This document shows positions 1 to 8,438 of a stretch of 64,000 nucleotides of DNA, piece by piece. Under the pieces are notes generated by a model, which saw only the letters and a list, made by a program, of their open reading frames with translations, had not been told where the DNA came from and made no database searches. Source of the DNA: Streptomyces sp. D2-8 (GTDB lineage: Bacteria > Actinomycetota > Actinomycetes > Streptomycetales > Streptomycetaceae); assembly GCF_023184515.1 (NCBI RefSeq), contig NZ_JAAHBP010000001.1, positions 1,178,001-1,242,000 of the forward strand, in the 5' to 3' direction. Position numbers and translations under genes: made by a program. Positions within the stretch are counted from its first letter, which is position 1; each line of letters opens with the position of its first letter.

Positions 1-1252
1 CGTCCTCCCGGTCGGGCCCGGAGAAGCCGAGGGCGAGCAGCACGAGGTCGGCGGGGAGCGTCCGCCCGGTGCCCTCCACCGGGCGGCGCCGCGCGTCCAC
101 CTCGACGAGGTGCAGCGACCGCACATGTCCCTGCGCGTCGCCGTCGAAGCGCAGCGTGGACGCCGCGAACAGCCGCGCATCCGCGTCCGCCACCGGGGCG
201 GTCCGCAGGTCACGGGCCTCTTCATGGGCGGCGGACAGCCGGTAGACCCGCATCGGGTACGTCGGCCAGGGCTCGGTGTCCTCGTCGCGCTCCGCGCCCG
301 GCAGCGCGTAGATGTCCAGCTGGGTCACGGACGCGGCACCCTCCCGGACGGCCGTGCCCAGGCAGTCCGCCCCGGTGTCGCCGCCGCCGACGATGACGAC
401 GTGCTTCCCGGCGGCCGACAGCGGGGACGTCTCCAGATCGCCCTCGCGCACCCGGTTGGCCAATGGAAGGTATTCCATCGCCTGGTGAATGCCCGTCAGC
501 TCCCGTCCCCGCACCTGAAGGTCACGCCAGGCGGTCGCCCCGGTGGCGAGCACCACGGCGTCGTAGCGAGTCCGCAGCTCGTCGGCCCCGATGTCCCGCC
601 CGACCGCCGTAGACGTCCGGAACTTCGTCCCCTCGGCCCGCATCTGCTCCAGCCGCCGCTCCAGATGGTGCTTCTCCATCTTGAACGCGGGGATGCCGTA
701 GCGCATGAGCCCGCCGAGCCGGTCGTCCCTCTCGTACACGGCGACCGTGTGCCCGGCCCGCGTCAGCTGCTGGGCCGCGGCCAGCCCGGTCGGGCCCGAA
801 CCGATCACCGCAACCGTCCTGCCCGACAGCCGCTCCGGCGGCCTCGGCGGCGCGAAGCCCTCCTCCCAGGCCCGGTCGGCGATCGCGCACTCGACGTTCT
901 TGATGGTGACGGCCGGCTGGTTGATCGCCAGCACACACCCCGTCTCGCACGGCGCCGGGCACAACCGGCCGGTGAACTCCGGGAAGTTGTTCGTCGCGTG
1001 CAGCCGGTCGGCGGCCGCCCGCCAGTCCTCCCTGGACACCAGGTCGTTCCACTCGGGGATCAGGTTGCCCAGCGGGCAGGCGTCGTGGCAGAAGGGAATG
1101 CCGCAGTCCATGCACCGGTCGGCCTGCTTGCTGATGATCGGCAGCAGCGCCCCGGGGACGTAGACCTCGTCCCAGTCCCGCGACCGTTCCTCGACCGGCC
1201 TGCGCGGCCAGTCCTGGCGGGGCGTGGTCATGAAACCCTTGGGATCGGCCAT
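1..1252 (-). CDS. gltD: Glutamate synthase small subunit (partial, C-terminus off window)
   Basis: NADPH-dependent glutamate synthase beta subunit, which passes electrons from NADPH through FAD and FeS clusters to the large subunit GltB for glutamine-dependent glutamate synthesis. Reading leftward from the ATG at 1252 gives MADPKGFM, then the two N-terminal cysteine clusters (CMDCGIPFCHDACPLGN and CPAPCETGC) that hold 4Fe-4S centres. A first dinucleotide fold follows (VAVIGSGPTGLAAA, about residues 147-160) and then a second (VIVGGGDTGADC). About 417 residues are present; the family is usually near 485, so roughly 70 C-terminal residues lie beyond base 1. The gene is probably the distal member of gltBD, but gltB would be to the right in this orientation and is not there, so the partner must lie elsewhere or the gene is transcribed alone here. 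Confidence 0.95.
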   Translation of the reverse strand, partial: MADPKGFMTTPRQDWPRRPVEERSRDWDEVYVPGALLPIISKQADRCMDCGIPFCHDACPLGNLIPEWNDLVSREDWRAAADRLHATNNFPEFTGRLCPAPCETGCVLAINQPAVTIKNVECAIADRAWEEGFAPPRPPERLSGRTVAVIGSGPTGLAAAQQLTRAGHTVAVYERDDRLGGLMRYGIPAFKMEKHHLERRLEQMRAEGTKFRTSTAVGRDIGADELRTRYDAVVLATGATAWRDLQVRGRELTGIHQAMEYLPLANRVREGDLETSPLSAAGKHVVIVGGGDTGADCLGTAVREGAASVTQLDIYALPGAERDEDTEPWPTYPMRVYRLSAAHEEARDLRTAPVADADARLFAASTLRFDGDAQGHVRSLHLVEVDARRRPVEGTGRTLPADLVLLALGFSGPDRED

Positions 1253-1384
1253 GGCCGTCTTCCTTGCGTGCGCGTGGGGCAGGCCGTGCGCCGTCCGGCG
1301 GCACTCTGCTCACTCGCCGTGCGACACCCTTTTCGCCACGATACGTCCGCCTCCCGGCCGGTGCCTGTCGCGTGTGGCGCGGAC

Positions 1385-1864
1385 TCAGGTGAGCGCCAGC
1401 ACGTACGCCAGCGCCGCCCCGGCCGAGGCGGCCGTGCGGACGTGATTCCACAGCGTCCACTCGCGTACGTACGCCGGCCAGTACGCCGCCGCCTCCGGCG
1501 AGCCCGGCTCCAGCCGGGCCAGCGCGTCGTTGCGCGGCACGTTCGCGACCATGGTCAGCCCGAACGACCCGAACAGGTACAGCGCGCTGCCCACCAGCAG
1601 CTCCACCGTCCCCTCGTCCGGCCACAGCACGAACGTCACCACGGCGATCACCGCGCACAGCACGGCCGACCCGAGGAACACGATCATGAAGGGGAGAGTC
1701 ACCGCGGCCACGTTGATCGCGTTCATCGCGGCGACCCCCTGCGCGGGCGGCAGCATGCCGAGGCCCCGCATCACAAAGGTCGAGAAGCCGCAGAACACCC
1801 CGGCCACCAGACCGGTCCCGAGTACACCCAGCACCGTCAGCACGAAGTACGGTCCGTCGATCAT
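1385..1864 (-). CDS. DUF1772 (anthrone oxygenase-like) integral membrane protein
   Basis: A 159-residue membrane protein starting MIDGPYFV. It has four hydrophobic segments (roughly residues 7-28, 52-72, 77-98 and 130-155). The loop sequence FSTFVMRGLGMLPP followed by AMNAINVAAV is the usual signature of DUF1772 proteins. The family includes anthrone oxygenases of polyketide pathways, but most bacterial members, like this one outside any polyketide cluster, have no known role. The ATG at 1864 is preferred over an upstream in-frame start at 1990 because the extra 42 residues are hydrophilic and not family-like, and GGGAGAGGG lies just upstream. Function is not inferred beyond a small membrane protein. 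Confidence 0.8.
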   Translation of the reverse strand: MIDGPYFVLTVLGVLGTGLVAGVFCGFSTFVMRGLGMLPPAQGVAAMNAINVAAVTLPFMIVFLGSAVLCAVIAVVTFVLWPDEGTVELLVGSALYLFGSFGLTMVANVPRNDALARLEPGSPEAAAYWPAYVREWTLWNHVRTAASAGAALAYVLALT

Positions 1865-2040
1865 GTCCCTCTCCCGCCCGTCGAGCCGGGATCCTGCCCG
1901 GCACCCTTCCTCACCACAAGTGAATTCCCGTACGGGCACAGTGACCATGGCCGAGGGGCGCGGGGCCATAAGCGCACGTCCACGGTCCACCGAACGGCCG
2001 GGGTGACGCCTTGCGACTCCACGCCCCGGGACCTCTCACA

Positions 2041-2739
2041 TCACCCCGCGGAACCGAGTCCCGCCTCGGTCCATCCCCTCAGCACCGTCGCCACCGCCGC
2101 CGCGATCCGCCGCCGCGCCTCGTGTCTGGGCACGCCGCTCATCAGCAGCCGGTCGTACGGCGTGTCCAGATGCCGTACGGACGCCACGACCGCCGAGGTC
2201 ACCGCGGCCTCGGTCCGCGCACGCCCCGCCGCGCTACGGCCCACCCGCCCGCTGCCCCGCTCCGAGGCGTGCAGAGCGATGGCCCGCGCCCGATCGGCCG
2301 GGCACCCGGGAAACAGCCGGAGTATCTCCGTCGCGAACGCCTGCGCGAACAGGACGTCCTGAGCCGCCCGCCGCCGCGCGTCCCGCACCCGGCGCCGCCG
2401 TCTCGCTTCGGCGTCCGCCAGGCAGCGCTGCTCGGCCCGCGCGAGCGCCGCCTCCTCGACCAGCACGCCCTGCCGCTCGTACCGGCTCTTGCGCCGGTTG
2501 AACCGCACGACCACCGCCGACAGCGTGCTCTCCTCCCGCGATCTGCGCGTCAGGGCGGTGTCGCCGCTCGGCAGGAACACCAGATGCCCGAGGTCGGCAC
2601 AGTCGAGGCAGCGCGGGGCGCCGTCCTCGAGGACGAGCAGCGGCAGCGGCCCTCGCCGGCACTCGGCGCAGTACCGTCGCCCGAGGGGCTGGAAGACGAG
2701 AAGTCCGGCGAGGGGCGGGAGCGACGCGCGGGGGACCAT
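2041..2739 (-). CDS. DUF2293 domain-containing protein
   Basis: A 232-residue protein beginning MVPRASLPP. The N-terminal part carries a possible zinc ribbon (CAEC at about residue 25 and CLDC at about 45). The middle is very basic (residues about 70-125, EARRRRRVRDARRR). The C-terminal third, with LFPGCPADRARAIALHASERGSGRVGRSAAGR cut here into pieces GCPADRA and ERGSGRVGR, matches the DUF2293 pattern seen across Streptomyces and fungi. No enzymatic role is known. The basic stretch plus zinc ribbon would fit nucleic-acid binding, which is inference. It diverges from the kinase-like gene at 2866 across about 125 bp. A competing start at 2750 is in another frame and was not used. Confidence 0.7.
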   Translation of the reverse strand: MVPRASLPPLAGLLVFQPLGRRYCAECRRGPLPLLVLEDGAPRCLDCADLGHLVFLPSGDTALTRRSREESTLSAVVVRFNRRKSRYERQGVLVEEAALARAEQRCLADAEARRRRRVRDARRRAAQDVLFAQAFATEILRLFPGCPADRARAIALHASERGSGRVGRSAAGRARTEAAVTSAVVASVRHLDTPYDRLLMSGVPRHEARRRIAAAVATVLRGWTEAGLGSAG

Positions 2740-2865
2740 AAGTGGTTCATTCCCCCTGAGAGAGGCGCGAACTACGCACGGCGCGACAGAACCCGCCGAT
2801 CCGGCCACCGCCCCTCCCCGGCGCCCGCGGGCGGGACGGCACCTCCCGTTTCGGCCTGACGCATC

Positions 2866-3507
2866 ATGGGCCGTGTGCGACTCGAAGCGATCACCTGGGA
2901 GCGGCTCGGCGACCTGCTCGCCGAGCGCCTGCTCGACCTGAAGCCCGCCGACGGCAGCCCCTGGCCGCGCGTCGCCTTCGACGGCGCCCCGGCCGCCCGC
3001 CCGGGAGACCTCGCCCACCGCCTCTCCGAGGCGCTGCGCATACGTGGCCGCTCCGCGCTCGTCGTGGCCACGGAGGGCTTTCTGCGTCCCGCCTCCGTAC
3101 GGCTGGAGTACGGCCACCAGGACGCCGAGGCCTACTACAGCGGCTGGTACGACACCGGCGCCCTGTGGCGCGAGGTGTTCGGCCCGCTCGATGCCGACGG
3201 ATCCGGCCGCGTCCTGCCCGACCTGTGGGACCCGGCCGCCGACCGCGCCACCCGCAGCCCCTACGTCGAACTCCCGCCCGGCGGCGTGCTGTTGCTGCAC
3301 GGGCCCTTCCTCCTTCGGCACTGGTTCCCTTTCGATCTGAGCGTCCACGTCCTCCTCTCCCAAGGCGCGCTGCGCCGCCGCACACCCGAGGCCGAGCAGT
3401 GGACCCTCCCGGCCTTCGAGCGCTACGAGCACGAGACGGACCCGGTGAACACGGCGGACGTCCTGGTGCGAGCCGACGATCCGCGCCATCCGGCGTGGGG
3501 CGGCTGA
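2866..3507 (+). CDS. Uridine kinase-like P-loop family protein with degenerate Walker A
   Basis: A 213-residue protein of the uridine-kinase/phosphoribulokinase type as commonly annotated in Streptomyces. The core is visible: VAFDGAPAARPGDLA (about residues 36-50) sits where the P-loop belongs, LVVATEGFLRPASVR follows the second strand, YYSGWYDTGALWREVF corresponds to the substrate region, and VLLLHGPFLLRHW (about 143-155) resembles the strand after which uridine kinases place their lid. The Walker A motif GxxGxGK[ST] is absent: there is no Gly-Lys-Ser/Thr, only Arg-Pro-Gly. Catalytic kinase activity is therefore uncertain and the protein may be a non-catalytic homologue. A start codon within MGRVRL at 2866 or a few codons later is possible. 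Confidence 0.7.
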   Translation: MGRVRLEAITWERLGDLLAERLLDLKPADGSPWPRVAFDGAPAARPGDLAHRLSEALRIRGRSALVVATEGFLRPASVRLEYGHQDAEAYYSGWYDTGALWREVFGPLDADGSGRVLPDLWDPAADRATRSPYVELPPGGVLLLHGPFLLRHWFPFDLSVHVLLSQGALRRRTPEAEQWTLPAFERYEHETDPVNTADVLVRADDPRHPAWGG

Positions 3508-3674
3508 TCCAGGGGCCCGGCGTCCGGTGCCGGGCGGGTGGTGGTCTTCCGCGTGCCGTCTTCCCTGTGCCGTCCTCCGTGTGCGGGCATCCGGTGGCGC
3601 GGCGAGAATGGACGGCGCCGGGACTCGCGGTGCGTCCCGCTCCGCGCCGGCCGTCCGGCCCCGGGAGGTACTCC

Positions 3675-4103
3675 ATGACCACCGCCGGAGACATCATGCA
3701 CCGCGGCGCCCAGTGGATCCCCGCCCATGAAACCCTCGACCGCGCCGCCCAGCTCATGCGCGAGCTGAACGTCGGCGCCCTGCCCATCAGCGACGAGAAC
3801 GAGCGGCTCTGCGGCATCCTCACCGACCGCGACATCGTCGTCGGCTGCGTCGCCATGGGCCACGACCCCGCCAGGATCACCGCGGGCGAGATGGCCAAGG
3901 GCACGCCCCGCTGGATCGAGGCGGACGCCGATGTCGGCGAGGTGCTCCACGAGATGCAGCAGCACCAGATCCGCCGGCTGCCCGTGATCCAGAACAAGCG
4001 ACTGGTCGGCATGATCAGCGAAGCCGACCTGGCCCGGCATCTCGCGAAGGACCAGATCGCCTCATGGGCGGAGAGCGTCTACGCCACGACCACCGGGCAC
4101 TGA
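3675..4103 (+). CDS. CBS domain-pair protein
   Basis: A 142-residue protein made almost entirely of two CBS motifs. The first spans about residues 6-58 (DIMHRGAQWI ... GILTDRDIVV) and the second about 72-125 (WIEADADVGEVLHEM ... LVGMISEADLARHL). CBS pairs bind adenosyl ligands (AMP, ATP, SAM) and often act as free-standing sensors in actinobacteria, where many copies exist. The start at 3675 follows a strong GGGAGGT ribosome-binding site with 5-nt spacing. A much longer open frame extends upstream to 3165 but has no family similarity and overlaps the gene at 2866. No partner protein is evident, so its target is unknown. Confidence 0.88.
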   Translation: MTTAGDIMHRGAQWIPAHETLDRAAQLMRELNVGALPISDENERLCGILTDRDIVVGCVAMGHDPARITAGEMAKGTPRWIEADADVGEVLHEMQQHQIRRLPVIQNKRLVGMISEADLARHLAKDQIASWAESVYATTTGH

Positions 4104-4157
4104 CCTCGCGGATCACCCCACAGGCGCCCCTCGGCCCTCCGCGGGCCGCGGCCCGCG

Positions 4158-5285
4158 TCAGAGCCAGCCGCTGCGCCGGAACTCCCGGTACAGCGCGAGA
4201 CACGCGACGGATATCACGCCGATGACCATGCCGTAGCCGTACCGCCAGTGCAGCTCCGGCATGTGGTCGAAGTTCATGCCGTAGACCCCGCAGACCATCG
4301 TCGGCACGGCGACGATCGCGGCCCACGCCGTGATCTTCCGCATGTCCTCGTTCTGCGCGACCGTGACCTGCGCGAGGTGCGCCTGCAGGATGGAGTTGAG
4401 CAGTTCGTCGAAGGCGGCGATCTGCTCCTTCGACCGCAGCAGGTGGTCCGAGACGTCGCGGAAGTACGCCTGTATCTCCGGGTCGACCGCCCGGATCGGC
4501 CGGGTGGCGAGATCCTCGAGCGGCCGGCTGAGCGGCACCACCGCCCGCTTCAGTTCGAGCAGTTCACGCTTGAGTTGGTAGATGCGCCCCGGGTCGGTCC
4601 GCGCGCCGGTCTCCGAGAACACGTCCGTCTCGACCTGGTCGATGTCCGCGTGCACCGAGTCCGTGACCGTCAGGTAGTCGTCGACCACGTGGTCCGCGAT
4701 CGCGTGCAGCACCGCCGAGGGGCCCTTGGCGAGCTGGTCGGGGTCGGACTCCAGCTCCTCGCGCAGCGGGCCCAGCGAGCCGTGCCGGCCGTGCCGCACC
4801 GTGATCACGAAGTCCGCGCCGACGAACACCATGATCTCGCCGCTGTTCACCACCTCGCTGGTGGCGGTCAGCTCCTCGTGCTCGACGTAGCAGACCGTCT
4901 TGAACACCGCGAAGAGCGTCTCGCCGTAGCGCTCCAGCTTGGGGCGCTGGTGAGCCTCGACCGCGTCCTCGACGGCCAGCGGGTGCAGGTCGAAGAGCTC
5001 GGCGATGCCCGCGAACTCCTGGTCGGTGGGCTCGTGCAGACCGAGCCAGACGAAGCCCTCCCGGCCCTTGCGCATCCGCTCCACGGTGTCCACCAGATCG
5101 CCGTGCGCGGGGGTGCGGACGCCCTCCCGGTACATCACGCAGTTCACCACCGAGGAGCCCAGCGGGGACCGGGCCGGGTGACTCAGGTCGACGCGCGGGC
5201 GCCGCCGGGCCAGCCGAGCCACTTTGCGAAGGCCGCCGACCCCGCCGAGGCTCGTGACCTTCCGCAGATTCCCTGCCATGGACAT
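4158..5285 (-). CDS. corA: CorA-type magnesium/cobalt transporter
   Basis: A 375-residue divalent cation channel. The long N-terminal cytoplasmic domain is followed by two C-terminal membrane helices. The signature GMN tripeptide is present in VYGMNFDHMP at about residues 337-346, after the first helix (ITAWAAIVAVPTMVCGVYG), and the second helix is YGMVIGVISVACLALY. The protein ends in a basic tail (REFRRSGWL), typical of CorA. The ATG at 5285 has AAGGAG six bases upstream. It converges on the CBS gene at 3675-4103, with only about 55 bp between the stops. Substrate is Mg2+ by family; Co2+ or Ni2+ cannot be excluded. Confidence 0.93.
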   Translation of the reverse strand: MSMAGNLRKVTSLGGVGGLRKVARLARRRPRVDLSHPARSPLGSSVVNCVMYREGVRTPAHGDLVDTVERMRKGREGFVWLGLHEPTDQEFAGIAELFDLHPLAVEDAVEAHQRPKLERYGETLFAVFKTVCYVEHEELTATSEVVNSGEIMVFVGADFVITVRHGRHGSLGPLREELESDPDQLAKGPSAVLHAIADHVVDDYLTVTDSVHADIDQVETDVFSETGARTDPGRIYQLKRELLELKRAVVPLSRPLEDLATRPIRAVDPEIQAYFRDVSDHLLRSKEQIAAFDELLNSILQAHLAQVTVAQNEDMRKITAWAAIVAVPTMVCGVYGMNFDHMPELHWRYGYGMVIGVISVACLALYREFRRSGWL

Positions 5286-5551
5286 CCGGATCTCCTTGCG
5301 TGGAACTCATCGCGCCGTTCCTGCGCCTTGGCGCGCCAGTCTGCCAGGCCTGCGTGAGCTGCGGGTAAGCCTGTGGATACGGCCCGTTCCGCTTGGTTCC
5401 CGGCTGTGGACGAACGGCGCCGGCGCCGCGCTCCCGTCGCATCGACGCATGCCCGTGCGGGGCGGTTCTCAGTACGGAGGCATCCGACGCGGTTCTCCGT
5501 GCCGGAGCGTCGACGAGTACGGATAAGTCGGATAAATGGGATGATCGCGGC

Positions 5552-6343
5552 ATGACGCGAACCGACGGGTACCTCCTCGACAACCGGCAGACCGAGGCGG
5601 CAGAGCACTTCAGCGCCTTCGCCGCTCTCTTCGACCCCACGACGTTCCGGCACCTCGAAGCGCTCGGCGTCGGATCCGGCTGGCGGTGCTGGGAGGTCGG
5701 TGCCGGCACCACCGTGGTGTCCTGGCTGGCCAAGAAGGTCGGCCCGACCGGACGCGTCGTCGCGACCGACACCGACACCTCACGGCTGGCCGCCGCCGCC
5801 CGGCCACCCGTCGAGGTGCGGTTCCACGACCTCGGCGCGCAGGAGCCGCCGGGGGAGGGCTTCGACCTGGTGCACGCCCGCCTCGCCCTCGTCCACGTCA
5901 CCGACCGGGAACGGGCGTTGCGGTCCATGGTCAAGGCTCTGCGCCCCGGCGGGCGCCTCCTCGTCGAGGACGCCGATCCCGCCCTCCAGCCGTTGCTCTG
6001 CCCCGACGAGTACGGCCCCGAGCAACAGCTCGCGAACCGGCTGCGGCAGGGCTTCCGCGGACTGCTCGCCGACCGCGGGACCGACCTGCCGTGCGGCCGC
6101 ACCCTGCCGCGGCTGCTCCGGGACGCCGGACTGACCCGGGTCCTCGCCGACGCCTACTTCCCCCTCGCCTCGCCGGCCTGTGCCGCCCTGGAGTCCGTCA
6201 CGATCCGTCAGATCCGCGACCAGCTCGTCACGGCGGGCCTCTCCACGGACCAGGACATCGACCGCCACCTCGAGAACGTCACGTCCGGCGCGCTCGATCT
6301 GACGACGGCACCGATGATCTCGGCGTGGGGGCGGAAGCAGTAG
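5552..6343 (+). CDS. Class I SAM-dependent methyltransferase
   Basis: A 263-residue methyltransferase. After the N-terminal MTRTDGYLLDNRQTEAAEHF, motif I appears as CWEVGAGTTVVSWLA (about residues 48-62, the SAM glycine loop). An acidic ATDTDT follows strand 2, and motif IV/post-I includes FDLVHARLALVHV and LRPGGRLLVEDADP (about 132-145). This pattern is that of small-molecule methyltransferases related to UbiE/COQ5. Nothing nearby suggests a substrate. The ATG at 5552 was chosen because the methyltransferase similarity begins right after it; the upstream in-frame extension to 5393 is arginine-rich and not protein-like. It converges with the psuK gene, about 30 bp apart. Confidence 0.85.
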   Translation: MTRTDGYLLDNRQTEAAEHFSAFAALFDPTTFRHLEALGVGSGWRCWEVGAGTTVVSWLAKKVGPTGRVVATDTDTSRLAAAARPPVEVRFHDLGAQEPPGEGFDLVHARLALVHVTDRERALRSMVKALRPGGRLLVEDADPALQPLLCPDEYGPEQQLANRLRQGFRGLLADRGTDLPCGRTLPRLLRDAGLTRVLADAYFPLASPACAALESVTIRQIRDQLVTAGLSTDQDIDRHLENVTSGALDLTTAPMISAWGRKQ

Positions 6344-6371
6344 TCGGGGCAGGTCCACCCGCCGAGGCCGG

Positions 6372-7427
6372 TCAGCTCGGCAGGGGCGGTCTCCCACCCA
6401 CCCGTTCCACCGCCCGCGCGCCCGCCCGGCAGCCCTCCGCCGCGGCATCCTCCGGCCCGGCACCCGCCAGCAGGGCGGCGAGGAACGCGCCGGTGAAGGC
6501 GTCCCCGGCGCCGGTCGTGTCCCGTGGTGTCGCCGGTACGGCCGGAACGTGGGCGCGCACCTTCCCCGAGCGGGCCACGAGTGCCCCCTCCTGGCCCTGC
6601 TTGGCAACGACCAGCTGCACGCGCAGGCTCAGCTCTGCCGCCGCCTCGGCCGCGTCCGCCAGCCCCGTCAGCAGGCACGCCTCGTCCCGGCTGGGCAGGA
6701 GTACGTCCACGCCCTCGACGAGCGCCAGGAACCGCTCGGCGCCCAGCTCTGCCAGGAAGCCGGCCGATGCCGGGTCCAGACTCACCGGCACTCCACGCGC
6801 GCGTGCGGCTTTCAGGGCCACCGTCACCAGGGCCCGGCTCGGCTCGGAGAACAGGAGGTAGCCCGACAGGTGCAGCCGGGCCACGCCGTCGAGCAGCGCG
6901 TCCGACCAGTCGGCGGGCCCGAGCCGCAACGACGCGCCGCTGTCGGTGAGAAACGTCCGCTCCGCCGAAGCGCCCCCGTCGACCATGCAGATCACCGTGC
7001 CGGTCGGCACGAGCGGGTCGACGACGAGCTGCGGACGCACCCCCTGGGTGACCAGCTCCCGCTCGTGCCAGGCCGCCGCCTCCGCCCCCACCCGCCCGAG
7101 CAGCCGTACGTCCGCCGCGCCCCGGTGCGCCGCCCAGCACGCCACATTGGCGCCCGCCCCGCCCGCCACCGTCCGGATCGAGGCAGTCGTGTCCGTACCG
7201 GCCGCGAGCGGCCCCCGGTGCCGCGCGACGACATCGGTGATGACGTCCCCGACGACCAGCAGCCCCCGGCCGGCCGCCGAGCCGACGCCGGTCTGCGCCG
7301 ACTCCGCGCCGGTCTGCGCAGTCTCCGCGCCGGTCTCCGCCGAGCCGGCGCCGGTCTCCGCCGAACCCGGACTCGAGCCCCCGGAACCCGCTCCCCCTCC
7401 CGGTCCCCCGCCGTCGGCCACGGTCAT
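6372..7427 (-). CDS. psuK: PfkB-family kinase, probable pseudouridine kinase
   Basis: A 351-residue ribokinase-type sugar kinase. The two PfkB signatures are visible: GGAGANVACWAAHRGAADV near residue 100 and DTTGAGDAFTGAFLA near residue 305, the latter carrying the catalytic Asp. It overlaps the psuG stop by 4 nt (ATGA at 7424-7427), so the two are translationally coupled. Pairing with a pseudouridine-5'-phosphate glycosidase makes pseudouridine the likely substrate: PsuK makes pseudouridine-5'-phosphate and PsuG splits it to uracil and ribose-5-phosphate. Unusually, the first ~55 residues are a Gly/Ser/Glu-rich tail with heptads of the type AETGAGS/AQTGAES before the kinase fold starts at LLVVGDVITD. 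Confidence 0.85.
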   Translation of the reverse strand: MTVADGGGPGGGAGSGGSSPGSAETGAGSAETGAETAQTGAESAQTGVGSAAGRGLLVVGDVITDVVARHRGPLAAGTDTTASIRTVAGGAGANVACWAAHRGAADVRLLGRVGAEAAAWHERELVTQGVRPQLVVDPLVPTGTVICMVDGGASAERTFLTDSGASLRLGPADWSDALLDGVARLHLSGYLLFSEPSRALVTVALKAARARGVPVSLDPASAGFLAELGAERFLALVEGVDVLLPSRDEACLLTGLADAAEAAAELSLRVQLVVAKQGQEGALVARSGKVRAHVPAVPATPRDTTGAGDAFTGAFLAALLAGAGPEDAAAEGCRAGARAVERVGGRPPLPS

Positions 7428-8332
7428 CCCCGGGTCCAGGCCGCCGCGATCCGCGCCGCCAGGCGTACGTTGCCCCGGACCGCCGCCAGGTTGGCGCTCA
7501 GGGAGGCGCCGTCCGTGTGCCGCACCAGATAGTCGAGCAGGAAGGGCGTGACCGCCTGGCCCGTGATGCCCTCCTCCTCGCACGCGTGCAGCGCGTCCGC
7601 CAGCACGCGTGCGTGCAGGTCCGGATCGAGCTGCTCCTCCTCGGGGACGGGGTTGGCGACGATCAGCGCCGACTCGGGCCCGTCGAGTGCGTCCTGGGCC
7701 CGGATGACGCCCGCCACCTGCTCGGGCGTTTCCAGCGTCCAGTCCACCGGATGTCCCGAGTCGGAGAGGTAGAAGCCGGGGAACCGGCCGGTGCCGTAAC
7801 CGGCCACGGCGACACCGAGCGTCTCCAGCCGCTGCAGGGTCGCCGGCACGTCCAGGATCGACTTCACCCCGGCACACACCACCGTGATGCGCGTGCGCGC
7901 CAGCAGCCCCAGGTCGGCCGACTCGTCCTGCGTCACCGTCCACTCCCGGTGCACCCCGCCGAGCCCACCCGTCGCGAAGACGCGCACGCCCGCGGACGCC
8001 GCCAGCAGCGCGGTCGCCGACACCGTGGTCGCCCCGCTCGTCCCGGACGCCACCGCGAGCGGCAGGTCACGGTGGCCGAGCTTGCGGATCCCGTCCTCGT
8101 TCGCGACTCGTTCCAGTTGCTCCTTGTCCAGGCCCACATGAGGACGCCCGTCCAGAACGGCGATCGTCGCTGGTACCGCGCCCTCGTGCCGCACGGCCGT
8201 CTCCAGCTCCAGCGCCACCTGGAGGTTGCGCGGCCGCGGCAGCCCGTGGGCGATGATCGTGGACTCCAGGGCCACGACGGGCCGGCGCGCGTCGATCGCC
8301 TCCCGCACTTCTTCGGACACCACCAGCACCAC
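7424..8332 (-). CDS. psuG: Pseudouridine-5'-phosphate glycosidase
   Basis: A 302-residue enzyme cleaving the C-C glycosidic bond of pseudouridine-5'-phosphate to uracil and ribose-5-phosphate. Family signatures are all present: ALESTIIAHGLPRP (about residues 21-34), VPATIAVLDGRPHVGL, KLGHRDLP, ASGTSGATTVSAT (about 96-108), FATGGLGGVHR, VVCAGVKSILDVPATLQRLETLGV cut here as VVCAGVKSILD, and the C-terminal TPFLLDYLVRHTDGASLSAN with catalytic-site residues. Length matches the family (about 300). It is the first gene of the psuG-psuK operon; the divergent VOC gene at 8439 leaves a ~105-bp shared upstream region. Confidence 0.95.
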   Translation of the reverse strand: MVLVVSEEVREAIDARRPVVALESTIIAHGLPRPRNLQVALELETAVRHEGAVPATIAVLDGRPHVGLDKEQLERVANEDGIRKLGHRDLPLAVASGTSGATTVSATALLAASAGVRVFATGGLGGVHREWTVTQDESADLGLLARTRITVVCAGVKSILDVPATLQRLETLGVAVAGYGTGRFPGFYLSDSGHPVDWTLETPEQVAGVIRAQDALDGPESALIVANPVPEEEQLDPDLHARVLADALHACEEEGITGQAVTPFLLDYLVRHTDGASLSANLAAVRGNVRLAARIAAAWTRG

Positions 8333-8438
8333 GCGCCTGCCTCCTGTCAGTCGGTCAGTTGTCTTCCCTCATCTCTGGCGGGCGGCGAGCCGGGCCAAAC
8401 CCTTGCGGGCTGCCGGAGCCGTCACGAGCCTGGGGTGC

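Noticed and set aside
110..2362. A 750-residue plus-strand frame at the left edge
   Set aside because: It is antisense to gltD, the DUF1772 gene and the DUF2293 gene, and consists of Arg/Pro/Gly-rich sequence with no family resemblance.
3423..4040. Antisense frame across the CBS gene resembling a Val/His-rich protein
   Set aside because: It mirrors the CBS coding frame and has no ribosome-binding site. The CBS domain pair on the other strand is unambiguous.
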